The notes under the pieces: model-generated | What the model saw: the letters and a program-made list of their open reading frames with translations, nothing else | Told to the model about the DNA's origin: nothing | Database searches by the model: none | Part shown: positions 10,801 to 17,122 of the stretch, one piece after another | Layout: every line of letters begins with the position of its first letter | Numbering within the stretch: the stretch's first letter is position 1 | IMG/VR virus record: IMGVR_UViG_3300025097_000014 | Span: 1-41,753 of that record | Source of the DNA: a virus | Reading direction: 5' to 3' (one strand) | DNA: 41,753 nucleotides | Translations under genes and position numbers: made by a program

Positions 10801-13118
10801 TTGAATGGTTGTTTGATTTCACTGGGAGAAAGGGTCGAGAACTTAACGCAGATCCAACGACCATTGCAGAGTATGACCAGTCTGTTGCTGTTTTGGAAAT
10901 GATTGCGCGCATGAGGGCTGACGAGATTATCGGGCAGATGTCCCGCAGACTTGCTGAATATGGCATCACATCCGATGTCACGAAAGTCACTGAGTTTAGA
11001 AAGTTCGGACCAGGCACATCGCTTGATCGGGACAAGTTTATCGATTCTGTTGCGTTCTACATCAACAAAGAGATGAATTGGGATCAAAACACGTTTTTGT
11101 ACAAGCAGTCTGGCCGTATCTCTCCACCACCAGCCCCAATAAGTGATGGGACATACGCCATTCATGAAATGCCAGAAGGTTCCGGTCCCGGTCGTTTCGG
11201 GATCGGCACCCATGACATGCTTGCCTACACGAAGGCCCATGAGCTTATTGCTCAGTGGGGATTCAAGCTCGGAAAGGGCAAGTGGGAACGGTACACAATG
11301 CCTGATGGAACCAGCACCATGGTTCCGATGATGGTCATGAAAGAGATTGAGGACGCTGTTAGCCGTGCAGCGGCAGTCGGCTATGCGTGGGGCAACAAAA
11401 GCAAAACATTGCGTTCGACCAGAGGCAATGTAGCGCTGGATCGGCCAACCAAGAAGCCAACCAAAGTCCAAGCCCAGATGATGCTATCCAAAGCATTCGA
11501 CACAATCATGGACATGAATCCCATCACGGCCTCGCGGATCAAGATGGGTGTCACAACTGGTATTGGAGTTCCGAACCCTGCGTACTTCGCGGGTGTGTCT
11601 TTGGGTGCGCTGTTCCAGGCATACCAGACACAAGGGGCGTATGCTGCTGGCAAATACCTGGTCAGAGCGCCAATAACTGCGCTTAGAGTCTTGGGCCGTA
11701 GGCCAGACATGGTTGGGGCAGTCACGGCCAGAATGTGGAAAGAGGGCGGTTACGCACCTCATGCACCAGCCATCGTGACCAAATTTGGCCAAGTCTATAC
11801 CGACGACATGGTTGGCCATTTAGCGATTCGTGAAGGCATGAAGTCCAGCTTCATTCACGCTGAGACAACTCAGGCCATCGCCAAGGACATCGAGCAGAAG
11901 ATGCCCCAGTTCATGGGTTGGGCGCGTAAGTTTCCAAAGTGGTGGCAGAACAATCTCATTGAGGTTTCCACGGCTATCGACAACTACTTCCGCGTAAGCA
12001 TCTTTGTCGATGAGTTGGCTATGGGTAAGTCGCCATCGGCTGCGGCAGCAATCGCTCGAAAGGCCGGGTTTGACTACGCTGACTTGACCGAGTTTGAGCG
12101 TAAAACCATGCGCAACGTCATCATGTTCTACTCGTACCAGAGAAAGAACCTTGACCTGTTCTGGGACACGTTCCTCAGAAACCCGCAGCGGCTGATTGCT
12201 CAGATGCGCCTCATCCGTGGCTCACAGCGGCTGGTGCTTGATGAAGACGACCCCATGGTTATCTTCCGCGAACACATGCACACACGGCTGTTTGCTGGGT
12301 CGGTGAACAGCTTCTACAACGCTCACTTCAATAGCGGAATGGCGTTTGTGCTCCCGATGCTTCCAGTAGAGGACGCAATACGGCTTCTTGCTGATCTATA
12401 CGATGCGGCTGCATTCGAGGGGACAGAGCGTGGCCAGGAAGCCTATCGTGGCCTTGTTTCGCGCACGACACCGTGGGTCCAGGGGCCATTTGTCCTTGCT
12501 GGAGAAAAGGACTTCTACTTTGGCCATGACATCAACCGGAACAACGTGGTTCCAGGTTGGCTCATGGAGTTGGATTTCAACTTGACTGGCGGCCTGCTTT
12601 ACCAGTGGCTCAACGTGAAGCCAACGAAAGTAAAAAACAAGGCATATGAAGAGGCTCCAGGCCGACTCCAGTTCGTTGCGCAAAATGGCAGCAACTGGTG
12701 GCTTTGGCGCAACATGATGCAATTCCCTGGTGCTGGCCGCTCGATGCAAACCTTCACCGCAATGGACCGAGCTAACCTTGGCCCTGTAGAGATTCTGGTT
12801 GAGCTTTCAAATCTCGCAAGAGAGGTTCTACGCTCCCCCCTGGAAGATGTTGGGTGGCTGGATGCACCAAAGGGCGGACGAAAGGTCACTCCATACGAGG
12901 AACTACCAGAAGAATGGCGTAAAGAAACCATGCTTCCACGTCCAGACCTTTACGAAGGTGACCCCACGGATTTTGCTATTCTTGAGTTCTTGGGTTTGAT
13001 GGGTGCAAGGCCAAAGGCTATGAAAAGACCTTATGTTCGCGCAGGTGAGTTATTTGAACGCAAGCGTTATGAGTTAGAAAGAACGACGAAAGAAATGGAA
13101 CGCTCTGATGTACTTTGA
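1863..13118 (+). CDS. giant polyvalent virion-type protein (3751 aa) with lytic transglycosylase and zincin motifs
   Basis: One uninterrupted frame of 3751 codons starts at a GTG preceded by GAGGGTTCA. Residues about 60-235 look like an SLT-type lytic transglycosylase: E91 in DLETGGSF is the likely catalytic acid, followed by the GAVGLIQF signature (108-115). Residues about 405-440 are hydrophobic and Gly-rich and could insert in a membrane. Residues 1135-1214 faintly resemble an ADP-ribosyltransferase fold. Residues 1304-1355 are a charged coiled coil. H2371-E-Q-G-H2375 is a zincin-type zinc motif, with E2410/E2411 as a possible third ligand. Residues about 3367-3440 match the C-terminal pattern of large polyvalent phage proteins of the LPD38 type (YSYQRKNLDLF). 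Such proteins are thought to be packaged and injected, opening peptidoglycan and delivering effector domains. The SLT and HExxH assignments are firm at motif level; the rest is tentative. Confidence 0.9.
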   Translation: MATQNEFEVTTGGSELTPEQEQALVDFMSIEPPEVTAPAYSAPKLKTAETPDALMGAYPNIGDPKLAEKIVEVSNNLDMPPAALAGVIDLETGGSFDPAQLNLAGSGAVGLIQFMGSTARGLLHDAGEEGFAPSKYQNTTNYREVKAEDRFRAMGAVEQMGWVERYLKPYKGRLDTIEDVGMAVFYPKAIGNPDYNIAADYDRIGPGTGARFRKQNPGIETAGDYMNKLRGRAVTSFRQRGPVEEPEKPKFEETRIAPPGKIPDPELAEALLEKLRIQKKSELEIQFPLFNDEEINAKADEFVRQHRMIPTMEFRGLRAATTRISPISSEPVLSSFAARLHGLREKQSEIKATLKDHFDRGEYVKGVAAASTIAHTGMLPSEGTPLEEMDPELEAWTKEGEEKGLEIGYTLPATGLVVGGYLGGFTGAMLGVGVGALAGAEWNTEERFIEDAAKRLAYIAEIPALSLKLEKLGSRATASIVDSVVGAAETLGVENPQQYVESARQTLEDWSETMERREQAGLRGSSLPETALDLVIFGPAATPLRESLEDALLRISQTALLDEAGRKEIFEDRERYIRGARLTENVRGVYEVARKMKENPDKAEEHQAELVFLMNTLTFSDLEDQGLANAELDVEGFKAAASDLDSDEVSELQLDVFAPALTQAIRAVHEDKTDKEIDALLKDVPVGTLAHIQPIDELVPSMEQMEKWAEEKVDIVSETGGTATRQLENWAKRKFMSVEKRDGTYYVVESTTGKIFRWAGGFATEAILTPLELAIKGHTGFGVVNDPDSLLDIPALYFARIGTGEIGVQPRVLDMLKTAGVKRDTLEYLFANLASIAADFLIPFETPFISAAGRTARVGAIQPIQGARLAATGRPYGMGGQGFLAGALPSVYKYRHGLRDKDAPTSVHHFHKALADTAVAQGKNPLDVLPRKVKDNVIEALRVFGVDPDNAMQAYSQHVLDSGSVHGRAVDIAARGETPGDVTMREGDGYRQFVETLDTFAQQRKWDARANPMIQAVFETLAGRLASDPDVPNINTPQDFFENVIRLQEGGEPGPFARYQIADDIPDLNPVEYKVALGAMSKLADLDVPKGLRSLEHDFTKTRRGSRGQKIASGAAEYVKFNEYRALIEDSLRSSFGDEFNVYSLMPKEMLASWRGGRLDGPISTSLTPEGAHALKRHHPVKQHEDLVLVEIKARPEDAWMIGSLDDLEVVMSMQGKPTKNLKGYPLGLQDSGSVRPVSVDDIRGVGKDARIDVDSDRYFLDLLNKMTGKSTVDDLTASEREAVLQGILNGSLNAKYRPGKKKAPKVSWTKKQLDELTAEERKHAEEVMKEEAARKKAENEERGAELKRLQEIYLVKSPDNTGVPETLTQRSRASMKGFGKPIALGTTVKNAVRSFARLDEITAKLGGRNPLESNSLWNGYWSEVTGEKVVMQPPHKVVEYLADPQNIADTLGTLSNKQISMADGGVDITQRIGSLYRTGKADITTTGQMVLWSILSRTLSSYPHESGFIDSFMSNVKPFIKAAAEGKFDSEMLDRYRVWVGASQTKAEIASLRTQGKKPSKKTREIALERLLESGAITEAEAESLRLTPPAIRDSGPGQPSVFNLNGFGDQFLYKAGKFLPDGHPHAGKTALNVLHEMLMDDSISSKQIRREWHGMVHKSGVDNKILSFLIMVSGRTDVIVIDRVQANHFWDITNRKYGRGIKDLYEGFAKKTTKAAWDLWMANPRDFSSKRGLADVLGGARGLALYEVIEDALLKNIAEGYRLAGRGDVGSVSRFHWESWVASSGQEVGHGTLAILLRDALGVQEPARGVYVREGKFAMKRYGIKYVPFEDGSRVYVMEDSVGRPYVLDSEAFTEYNKILDKHAKNKNIKNRVVPRGFLISDPSAAGIPWFHRTGVNRANLDRLIAKIGRRATLKEALLLKARADRNYGVVEYPGQRLDDRVAPLRIAFGDPPPAKEVVVEAALTGVQAARPELEVLKERFLSVANSIAEAKAKGGPTATLSAKLERIESTIFSGFEPALRDVLDEPGIEIVSLKRGLGGWGAEELEPNIRVQLVGDEALIRDRLAKFNSTSGMSGDDAVSQGGALSRVFVEVIEDAPDVIGKPLDRSVLSQLVWDDGGVERLATLRIGMPDEMLTPEGLAELGPVLKKHSIGFTVDRGLGTLELTHTPEWNSMNAGDTFDVFLLAAREFMDVARKQHGSDIEVAWVKERVLISAPEAGKVSVNNALDTGVSEYKITSYQQEFTDGIRETGRVQEGLGEGVGERSGTGRLGDAATREAGLEPLEAGDGRGLRESVGGEVAREGGAAGGDAGIRGPEEQRPPVVEEEPTDPRIRYQRRAGRALGYFEWDQASAKYVIALFRDGDLNTLWHEQGHLVSAIMGDQWMDRLVRYFDHEVSPDGAYRLSDIGEEQLADAWMSYMQTRFSPSGPVKRLFEQLMWTLKEVWRRLRGKDPAVPAEMRRLWDGWLRPDLRGERYAIDVQDAVMRKRHPVVALEDTPAERIEAEAVKKAGRAREFARVDLRPESVRTALGGKMEIVMEDISPDPDVPELAPRRRPVTGEVDAVELVNNAIAYVATEHFKRSIIGEEWVRLTLRTHIPMARMANVQNAVRTRLIDAIGSQPKHLKYYNKGATLPPEVSARIGSQTGLVARIDNDIIDLSPAQAAGMKTLVQEIASEPLANILPDALLYPDADFRTMTVQQYNTVLEVLVDVESGVASRATRYAENISPTLAHAMINAMKTAANFAIKDINALKSIRDKIKESFVVPRFAEGYIDPTTREIVETSIRELGTVDRWLLNMADRAVKTDDATTWRGIYQSMVGQLVAPVDPGQTSQLFDMVRRFGGVLEAEAGRVARVELGEIGAGYEMIQMTRMELYGRLDAIQGLLQNSNGLSDMERKALRLLRTYERVPIEELSDADLYAIGDAIKHIHGGLLSRRDAVVQRAKELAMGLEGSSDANLASEMNLLEYREIYDHFYRGDFEWLFDFTGRKGRELNADPTTIAEYDQSVAVLEMIARMRADEIIGQMSRRLAEYGITSDVTKVTEFRKFGPGTSLDRDKFIDSVAFYINKEMNWDQNTFLYKQSGRISPPPAPISDGTYAIHEMPEGSGPGRFGIGTHDMLAYTKAHELIAQWGFKLGKGKWERYTMPDGTSTMVPMMVMKEIEDAVSRAAAVGYAWGNKSKTLRSTRGNVALDRPTKKPTKVQAQMMLSKAFDTIMDMNPITASRIKMGVTTGIGVPNPAYFAGVSLGALFQAYQTQGAYAAGKYLVRAPITALRVLGRRPDMVGAVTARMWKEGGYAPHAPAIVTKFGQVYTDDMVGHLAIREGMKSSFIHAETTQAIAKDIEQKMPQFMGWARKFPKWWQNNLIEVSTAIDNYFRVSIFVDELAMGKSPSAAAAIARKAGFDYADLTEFERKTMRNVIMFYSYQRKNLDLFWDTFLRNPQRLIAQMRLIRGSQRLVLDEDDPMVIFREHMHTRLFAGSVNSFYNAHFNSGMAFVLPMLPVEDAIRLLADLYDAAAFEGTERGQEAYRGLVSRTTPWVQGPFVLAGEKDFYFGHDINRNNVVPGWLMELDFNLTGGLLYQWLNVKPTKVKNKAYEEAPGRLQFVAQNGSNWWLWRNMMQFPGAGRSMQTFTAMDRANLGPVEILVELSNLAREVLRSPLEDVGWLDAPKGGRKVTPYEELPEEWRKETMLPRPDLYEGDPTDFAILEFLGLMGARPKAMKRPYVRAGELFERKRYELERTTKEMERSDVL
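7495..7695 (+). CDS. possible overprinted small gene inside the giant gene (weak)
   Basis: This 66-codon frame opens at GTG 7495 inside the giant gene but in a different frame. AGGGTGG (7482-7488) lies 6 nt before the start. The product has a Ser/Thr/Gln-rich first half and a second half that could form an amphipathic helix (AEQLLKRLFYSKLV). Over the same stretch the giant protein is unusually Arg-rich and its codons shift toward CGA, AGA, GGA and CTC, unlike its neighbours, which would fit double coding. It overlies what appears to be an inter-domain linker. A chance open frame remains quite possible. Confidence 0.2.
   Translation: MDSSSQTQAQQESPGSTVQESTEPTSIDSSPKLDAEQLLKRLFYSKLVPTEITGLSNTQDNDSTTE
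8602..8838 (+). CDS. candidate overprinted gene (78 aa) inside the giant gene
   Basis: An ATG at 8602 is preceded by AGGAG (8590-8594) with ideal 7-nt spacing, and CAACAGGAG matches the leader motif used by genes on the right arm. The 78-residue product begins with an amphipathic helix (MAYARLEEFRRDLAKAL) followed by a Pro/Glu-rich tail. Codon third positions in this frame are overwhelmingly G or C, as in real coding sequence. The giant protein over the same bases is a degenerate Gly/Glu/Arg/Ala string just before the zincin domain, as expected of a linker that tolerates overprinting. Function is unknown; no family was recognised. Confidence 0.45.
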   Translation: MAYARLEEFRRDLAKALGKDPVPDDLEMPPPGKLDLSHLKPGMVEASVSLLGGRSQERVEPQAGTPEYEAPRNKDLLL

Positions 13119-13120
13119 TG

Positions 13121-13140
13121 TCAGTATGTTATTCTACTGA
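13121..13140 (+). repeat. short inverted repeat after the giant gene
   Basis: TCAGTA (13121-13126) and TACTGA (13135-13140) are perfect complements around an 8-nt AT-rich loop, two bases after the giant gene's stop. No U-tract follows, so it may be an mRNA-processing or weak attenuation hairpin in the 57-bp gap before the next gene. Confidence 0.35.
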
Positions 13141-13175
13141 CCGAATCCCTAAACCCTCCCTGCATGGAGTAGAAA

Positions 13176-13961
13176 ATGTCCTCACTTGTCGCACTGACTG
13201 GCGGTCGCCGCCTTACGCATGAAGCCATCACTGAGAAGCGTTGGGTGTCCCGCAGTGGGCCTGGCGACTATGTGACCCTTTTCAGCGACTTCATTCAGGA
13301 CATTGGCGAGACTCCTGTTCTCCCTTGGGTTGTCACTGAAGACGGATCTACCGGCGCTACTGGTGCTTTTATTGATGCGCCAGACGGTGTGCTTCGATTG
13401 GCGCATGACGGTACGAATGAAGCCCAAGCCATGCTTCTGAGTCTTGGCGGAACCAACGCCATCTCCCCGACAAAGGAGTCAATTTTTGAGGCGAGAGTCA
13501 AGCTCACGCTCGCGACCGACTCTACATTCGATACAAGCAGTGTCTACGAGGTCATTGTTGGCATGTGTACTGCCGGCTCTGCGGTTAGCGCGTCCGCTGG
13601 GGCATTTGATGGATTCGCAGACAGTGTTGCATTCCGGCTTGGCGGCGGTGCGACTGCGGCCAACAACATCTACATTGAGTCTGATGACGGAACTACCGAC
13701 AACGCTCCCGCCGATAGCGGTATTGACTTCACGTCTGGCACTTACCACGTCTACAAGATCGACATGAGCGATACCAGCGACGTTCGTTTCTACGTCGATG
13801 GCGTGCTTGCCAACAATGGCAATGGCATCGATATTAGCGCTATGGCTGCGACGGACTACCTTGAGCCGTTCATCTTGTTTGCTCGCACGAATGCTGGCGG
13901 AACTGAGCGTGCCCACACCATGGACATTGACTACGTCAACGTCTCATCGAAGCGTACCTGA
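13176..13961 (+). CDS. concanavalin A/LamG-like jelly-roll virion protein
   Basis: This is a 261-residue beta-rich protein. The region around residues 185-215 (YHVYKIDMSDTSDVRFYVDG) is typical of the concanavalin A-like/laminin G jelly roll used by phage surface and adhesion proteins; the Gly/Thr/Asp-rich composition and near-absence of Cys and Lys fit an exposed virion protein. No signal peptide is visible. The ATG follows a 57-bp gap after the giant gene and opens a run of small beta-rich proteins. It may bind host glycans or decorate the particle, but attachment site and ligand cannot be read from the sequence. Confidence 0.7.
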   Translation: MSSLVALTGGRRLTHEAITEKRWVSRSGPGDYVTLFSDFIQDIGETPVLPWVVTEDGSTGATGAFIDAPDGVLRLAHDGTNEAQAMLLSLGGTNAISPTKESIFEARVKLTLATDSTFDTSSVYEVIVGMCTAGSAVSASAGAFDGFADSVAFRLGGGATAANNIYIESDDGTTDNAPADSGIDFTSGTYHVYKIDMSDTSDVRFYVDGVLANNGNGIDISAMAATDYLEPFILFARTNAGGTERAHTMDIDYVNVSSKRT

Positions 13962-13988
13962 TCCTGAATCCCTGAGTAGGAGGTTCCC

Positions 13989-14414
13989 ATGCAGGGGTTC
14001 ATTACAAACACGACCCAGACATCGCTTGGCACAGGCTCGTTTACAACTACGCTTATGGCGGAGCAGACGAGTGGGACTCCAAGCGATGCCAGGTCCAGAG
14101 CGTTGCCGCAGGCGTGTGACTTCGCGCAGTTGGACCTCGCGTTTAGTTCTGTTGCCGACGCCGACACGTTCACGTTTGATGTCTATCTGACGTGGGATAG
14201 TGCAGGAGATGACCCCTTGACTGCTAAGGCTTCGACCGTCTCCAGCACTGCTGGCGGTACTGCGAATACATCTCACACGGTGATCTCGTTGGACCGTTTG
14301 TTTGTGACTGCGCCATCTGGACAAACAACTGCTGGCAAGTGCTACTTGTGGATTGAACCGACTGAGGCGGTTGTTCTTGAGAAGGCCCGGCTTCATTGGC
14401 ATGACAACAGTTAG
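13989..14414 (+). CDS. unknown beta-rich virion-type protein
   Basis: This 141-residue protein has a strong AGGAGG 6 nt before its ATG. It is rich in Thr, Ser, Ala and Asp with alternating hydrophobics, and it ends with WIEPTEAVVLEKARLHWH, suggesting a small beta sandwich. It lies between the lectin-like gene and a short fibre-like gene, 27 and 8 bp away. No named family was recognised; a structural (decoration or fibre-accessory) role is inferred from composition and position. Confidence 0.65.
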   Translation: MQGFITNTTQTSLGTGSFTTTLMAEQTSGTPSDARSRALPQACDFAQLDLAFSSVADADTFTFDVYLTWDSAGDDPLTAKASTVSSTAGGTANTSHTVISLDRLFVTAPSGQTTAGKCYLWIEPTEAVVLEKARLHWHDNS

Positions 14415-14422
14415 GAGTAGCG

Positions 14423-14704
14423 ATGCCCAGCTTCAATTCAAGCTTTACTGGTGGTGGGCAGACGCTTGCCCTTACTGGCCTTGAGGTAGGGGGTACGGTT
14501 ACCCTCAGAGAGCAGGCCGATGCTGATGCTGACGCTGCGACCTACGGTCAGTTGTGGGTGAACACCGCGACACCGAACGAACTGTACTTCACGACCGATG
14601 CCGGTGACGACATTCAGCTAACCAGTGGCACAAGCAATGCGGCTGGTGGCGGTGCTGCGGCCAACACTGCGGACACCATTCTTCACATGCAAGTCTTCGC
14701 ATAG
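14423..14704 (+). CDS. small tail-fibre-like protein
   Basis: This is a 93-residue protein. The segment YGQLWVNTATPNELYFT followed by DDIQLT is a pattern I associate with phage tail-fibre and virion-surface proteins, where it forms short beta strands. The start (MPSFNSSFTGGG) and end are Gly/Ala/Ser-rich and probably flexible. It is 8 bp behind the previous gene and 9 bp ahead of the next, within one virion-protein operon. The fibre call rests on this motif alone. Confidence 0.6.
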   Translation: MPSFNSSFTGGGQTLALTGLEVGGTVTLREQADADADAATYGQLWVNTATPNELYFTTDAGDDIQLTSGTSNAAGGGAAANTADTILHMQVFA

Positions 14705-14713
14705 GATTTAATC

Positions 14714-15076
14714 ATGGCCACTATCTCACGTATCAAGCTCAGCGGCTCCACCAATGGTAAAGGCATTGTCGTTGCGGCTAACGCCACCACTGGAACGACT
14801 ATCCACACGGGCTCATCGACTGCCGCTGACTACGAAGAAATCTGGCTGTGGGCGTCGAACTTCAACACGTCCGCAGAAGTGCTGACACTTGAATGGGGCG
14901 GAACAACCGAAGCGGGCGACCACTTCAAAACCACGATCCAACCCAATGAAACTGTATTGGTAGCGCCTGGGTGGATTATCAAGGGCAACGCCTCCCCGCT
15001 GGTTGTCACAGCGTTCAGCACGACGATAAACAAAGTCAACATTGTAGGTCACGTCAACCTGATCGATGCAGCATAA
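14714..15076 (+). CDS. unknown beta-rich virion-type protein
   Basis: This 120-residue Thr/Ser/Ala-rich protein has a regular hydrophobic alternation typical of a small jelly roll, including EEIWLWASNFNTSAE and LVAPGWIIKG. It has no Cys and no recognisable active site. It resembles the four small proteins at 17123-18858 in size and general plan (a strand, an exposed loop, then a hydrophobic P-x-G/GW turn), but similarity is too weak by eye to call it a paralog. Probably a head or tail decoration subunit; inferred. Confidence 0.6.
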   Translation: MATISRIKLSGSTNGKGIVVAANATTGTTIHTGSSTAADYEEIWLWASNFNTSAEVLTLEWGGTTEAGDHFKTTIQPNETVLVAPGWIIKGNASPLVVTAFSTTINKVNIVGHVNLIDAA

Positions 15077-15078
15077 GA

Positions 15079-15879
15079 ATGGCACGGACAAGAATCCCAG
15101 GGCAGGTTGCCTACAAGTCAGTAGGCAGCAATAGGCCACCCCACTTGGGCTGGCGGCGGTTTTTGCTCAATGACATCGGGATTATAAAGTCGGACCCGCA
15201 ATCTCAGGAGGGCAGCGTAACCGAGAATGAAAGCTACACACTCTGGACGGCTGCCAGCAGCGTGACGATCTCCGGTACGCACGGTGGTAAACCTCAGATG
15301 GGGTGCTGTTACGCCAAACTCTTGCTTGATGCGAACGGCAACGTGTTGAACCTCCAAGACTCATGGACAGTTGAGGTTTATTTGGAGACCCTCACGGCAC
15401 GGGCAGACCTCACAACGCCAGCCCAGAAAATCTACTACGGTCTGGGCATCACAGATAGCACCAGCAGCGGTACCCCGGCTGGCAGTGACCTATCCAGTGC
15501 TGACCAGTTTGGATGTACATCTCGATGGGTGAAGGACGGAAGCTCAGGCCAGTCCAACAACCGTTGGCGGAAGAACGGCCATGAGAATGCAGGTGATTGC
15601 AATCGAAACTGGAACGTGTATTACACCATGCATCGTGGGCCCAGACGCCAGGCCGGTACGGCGTTTTCGTTGACTACGCATCGCTTCGATCCATCCGATA
15701 CCACGCTTGGGCAGACCAACCCGAACTACTTCACAGCAGGCAGCTACCCACTAGATACCTCGGGGCCAGCGTACCTATTCGCATCCTGCGGGATCACTGA
15801 TACTTTCTCGTCTGATACCAGAGAGATTAAGTTCCGAATCTGGTACAAGGTGACGGGCGGGGGAACATGGCCGACATGA
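15079..15879 (+). CDS. large subunit of duplicated surface-protein pair, copy 1
   Basis: This is a 266-residue protein. I chose ATG 15079 (MARTRIPGQVAYKS) rather than the longer frame from 14971, because the start and its TAAGA-ATG context are conserved in the paralog at 16091. Both share a PPHLGWxRF block near residue 20, then a beta-rich body with RRGPR (in both copies) and a YLF...GITDTFSS-type C-terminal section, suggesting a jelly-roll fold. The stop overlaps the start of its small partner (ATGA). Probable virion surface or receptor-facing protein; function unknown. Confidence 0.7.
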   Translation: MARTRIPGQVAYKSVGSNRPPHLGWRRFLLNDIGIIKSDPQSQEGSVTENESYTLWTAASSVTISGTHGGKPQMGCCYAKLLLDANGNVLNLQDSWTVEVYLETLTARADLTTPAQKIYYGLGITDSTSSGTPAGSDLSSADQFGCTSRWVKDGSSGQSNNRWRKNGHENAGDCNRNWNVYYTMHRGPRRQAGTAFSLTTHRFDPSDTTLGQTNPNYFTAGSYPLDTSGPAYLFASCGITDTFSSDTREIKFRIWYKVTGGGTWPT

Positions 15880-16088
15880 CACAAGCTGACATCAACAACA
15901 ACCCGATCAACGAGGCAAATGTCTGGCAGGGGTCAGCAGCGGAAGACGAAGCACCCGAGACAGACACGATCGGCTTGGTTGTCCGTCTGGACAAGTCGGT
16001 CTTCGATGCCGCCGCGTCAGATCCAGACATCGCCAAAACGGTGTTCGAGTGGCTCTCCTCGAAGATTGAATCTACGAGAGTTGAGTAA
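15876..16088 (+). CDS. small partner of duplicated surface-protein pair, copy 1
   Basis: This is a 70-residue acidic protein. The ATG at 15876 (MTQADIN) overlaps the previous stop as ATGA and aligns with MTQDELN of the copy at 16885; an alternative in-frame ATG at 15867 sits closer to the GGGGG ribosome binding site. Both copies share a VFD/HWDAA core and a C-terminal V-x-x-WL-x-S-K motif. The small size, acidity and strict coupling to the larger gene suggest a chaperone or assembly partner of that protein; this is inference. Confidence 0.65.
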   Translation: MTQADINNNPINEANVWQGSAAEDEAPETDTIGLVVRLDKSVFDAAASDPDIAKTVFEWLSSKIESTRVE

Positions 16089-16090
16089 GA

Positions 16091-16876
16091 ATGGCACGGA
16101 CGCGCATTCCAGGACAGGTTGCCTACAAGTCGACGGGCGTTAACGCGCCACCGCATTTGGGTTGGACCAGGTTTGATTTGGGTAGCGCCATGATCTCCGA
16201 CCCATTGAGCCAGACGGCCAGCTTGGTCGACGATGGCGACAAGTTGATCTGGACCTCCAATAGTTCGGTGACCATTGATAGTGGAGCCAACAACCAGTAC
16301 CCTAACTGGGGCACCTGCTACATCCATCCGGTGCGAGACGCCAATGGGATGGGCCTGACCTTTGCGGATAACTTCGACGTGAAGTTTCTAATCGAAACGA
16401 AGGAAGCCACCCCCGCCGACTTGCAGGACACATTCATCTATTATGGATTGGGTATCGGAGAGGGCTTCTCTGCGGACATATCGGGCAACAAGTGTCTTGG
16501 CCTCGCCCGACACTGGTATGACTACAGTGCCGGTTCTAACTATGTTCGCCGCCGTTTCTTCGGTAAGAACAACCACTCCGAGTTTACCCACAACAATCAG
16601 ACGTGGCTGGTACAGGGCTCGTTCAGGCGGGGCCCACGGTACGCTGGCAACGGCGGGAGCTTCCTGTGTGATGAAATCTCATATGACCCCACAGACACAT
16701 CGGGGACTGGGGATAGCTCATTCACAAGCATGAACCATGGGACCAGCAAGATAACGAGCACAGGGCAGGCGTATCTGTTCCTAACGGTTGGCGTGTCTGC
16801 AACCATTAGCAGTGCAGTTGCAGCAGACTTCAATATCTACTACCAAGTCACGGGCGGACTGCCCTTCGTTCCATAG
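16091..16876 (+). CDS. large subunit of duplicated surface-protein pair, copy 2
   Basis: This 261-residue paralog of the product at 15079 has a nearly identical start (MARTRIPGQVAYKS) and a conserved PPHLGW block. The bodies have diverged but keep order and landmarks such as RRGPR and a terminal YQVTGG (YKVTGG in copy 1). The DNA around both starts is also conserved (TAAGAATGGCACGGAC), so this is a tandem duplication rather than convergence. It starts 2 bp after the small partner of copy 1. Probably a variant surface or adhesion protein. Confidence 0.7.
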   Translation: MARTRIPGQVAYKSTGVNAPPHLGWTRFDLGSAMISDPLSQTASLVDDGDKLIWTSNSSVTIDSGANNQYPNWGTCYIHPVRDANGMGLTFADNFDVKFLIETKEATPADLQDTFIYYGLGIGEGFSADISGNKCLGLARHWYDYSAGSNYVRRRFFGKNNHSEFTHNNQTWLVQGSFRRGPRYAGNGGSFLCDEISYDPTDTSGTGDSSFTSMNHGTSKITSTGQAYLFLTVGVSATISSAVAADFNIYYQVTGGLPFVP

Positions 16877-16884
16877 AGAGCCGA

Positions 16885-17085
16885 ATGACACAAGACGAAC
16901 TAAATGCAGATGACCTTACCCAAGCCCGGTTGGTCCCGTTTGAGTTTTCGTCGGGTGAGACTGGTAAAGTAGAGAAGATACAAGTACAGTTTGAGATAAG
17001 GAAAGAGCATTGGGATGCTGCCATGTCGAGTGGTACGCAGGCAAATGTTCTGATCGATTGGCTTGAATCTAAGAGAGTCGGATAA
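16885..17085 (+). CDS. small partner of duplicated surface-protein pair, copy 2
   Basis: This 66-residue protein begins 8 bp after its large partner and aligns with the 70-residue product at 15876: MTQ start, a central beta/charged part, HWDAA near residue 46 and a WLESK end. The two copies have diverged strongly outside these points, arguing for an old duplication with both copies kept. Function is unknown; partner-specific assembly or capping is a reasonable guess. Confidence 0.65.
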   Translation: MTQDELNADDLTQARLVPFEFSSGETGKVEKIQVQFEIRKEHWDAAMSSGTQANVLIDWLESKRVG

Positions 17086-17122
17086 TGACGAATATCATCA
17101 CTTGCCCGTATAGGATTAGATA

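Noticed and set aside
10665-11471. 268-codon minus-strand open frame
   Set aside because: It lies wholly antisense inside the giant gene, lacks a ribosome binding site and looks like shadow sequence.
14971-15078. N-terminal extension of the surface protein gene to 14971
   Set aside because: The extension overlaps the preceding gene in another frame, and the paralog at 16091 starts at the same MARTRIPGQ point.
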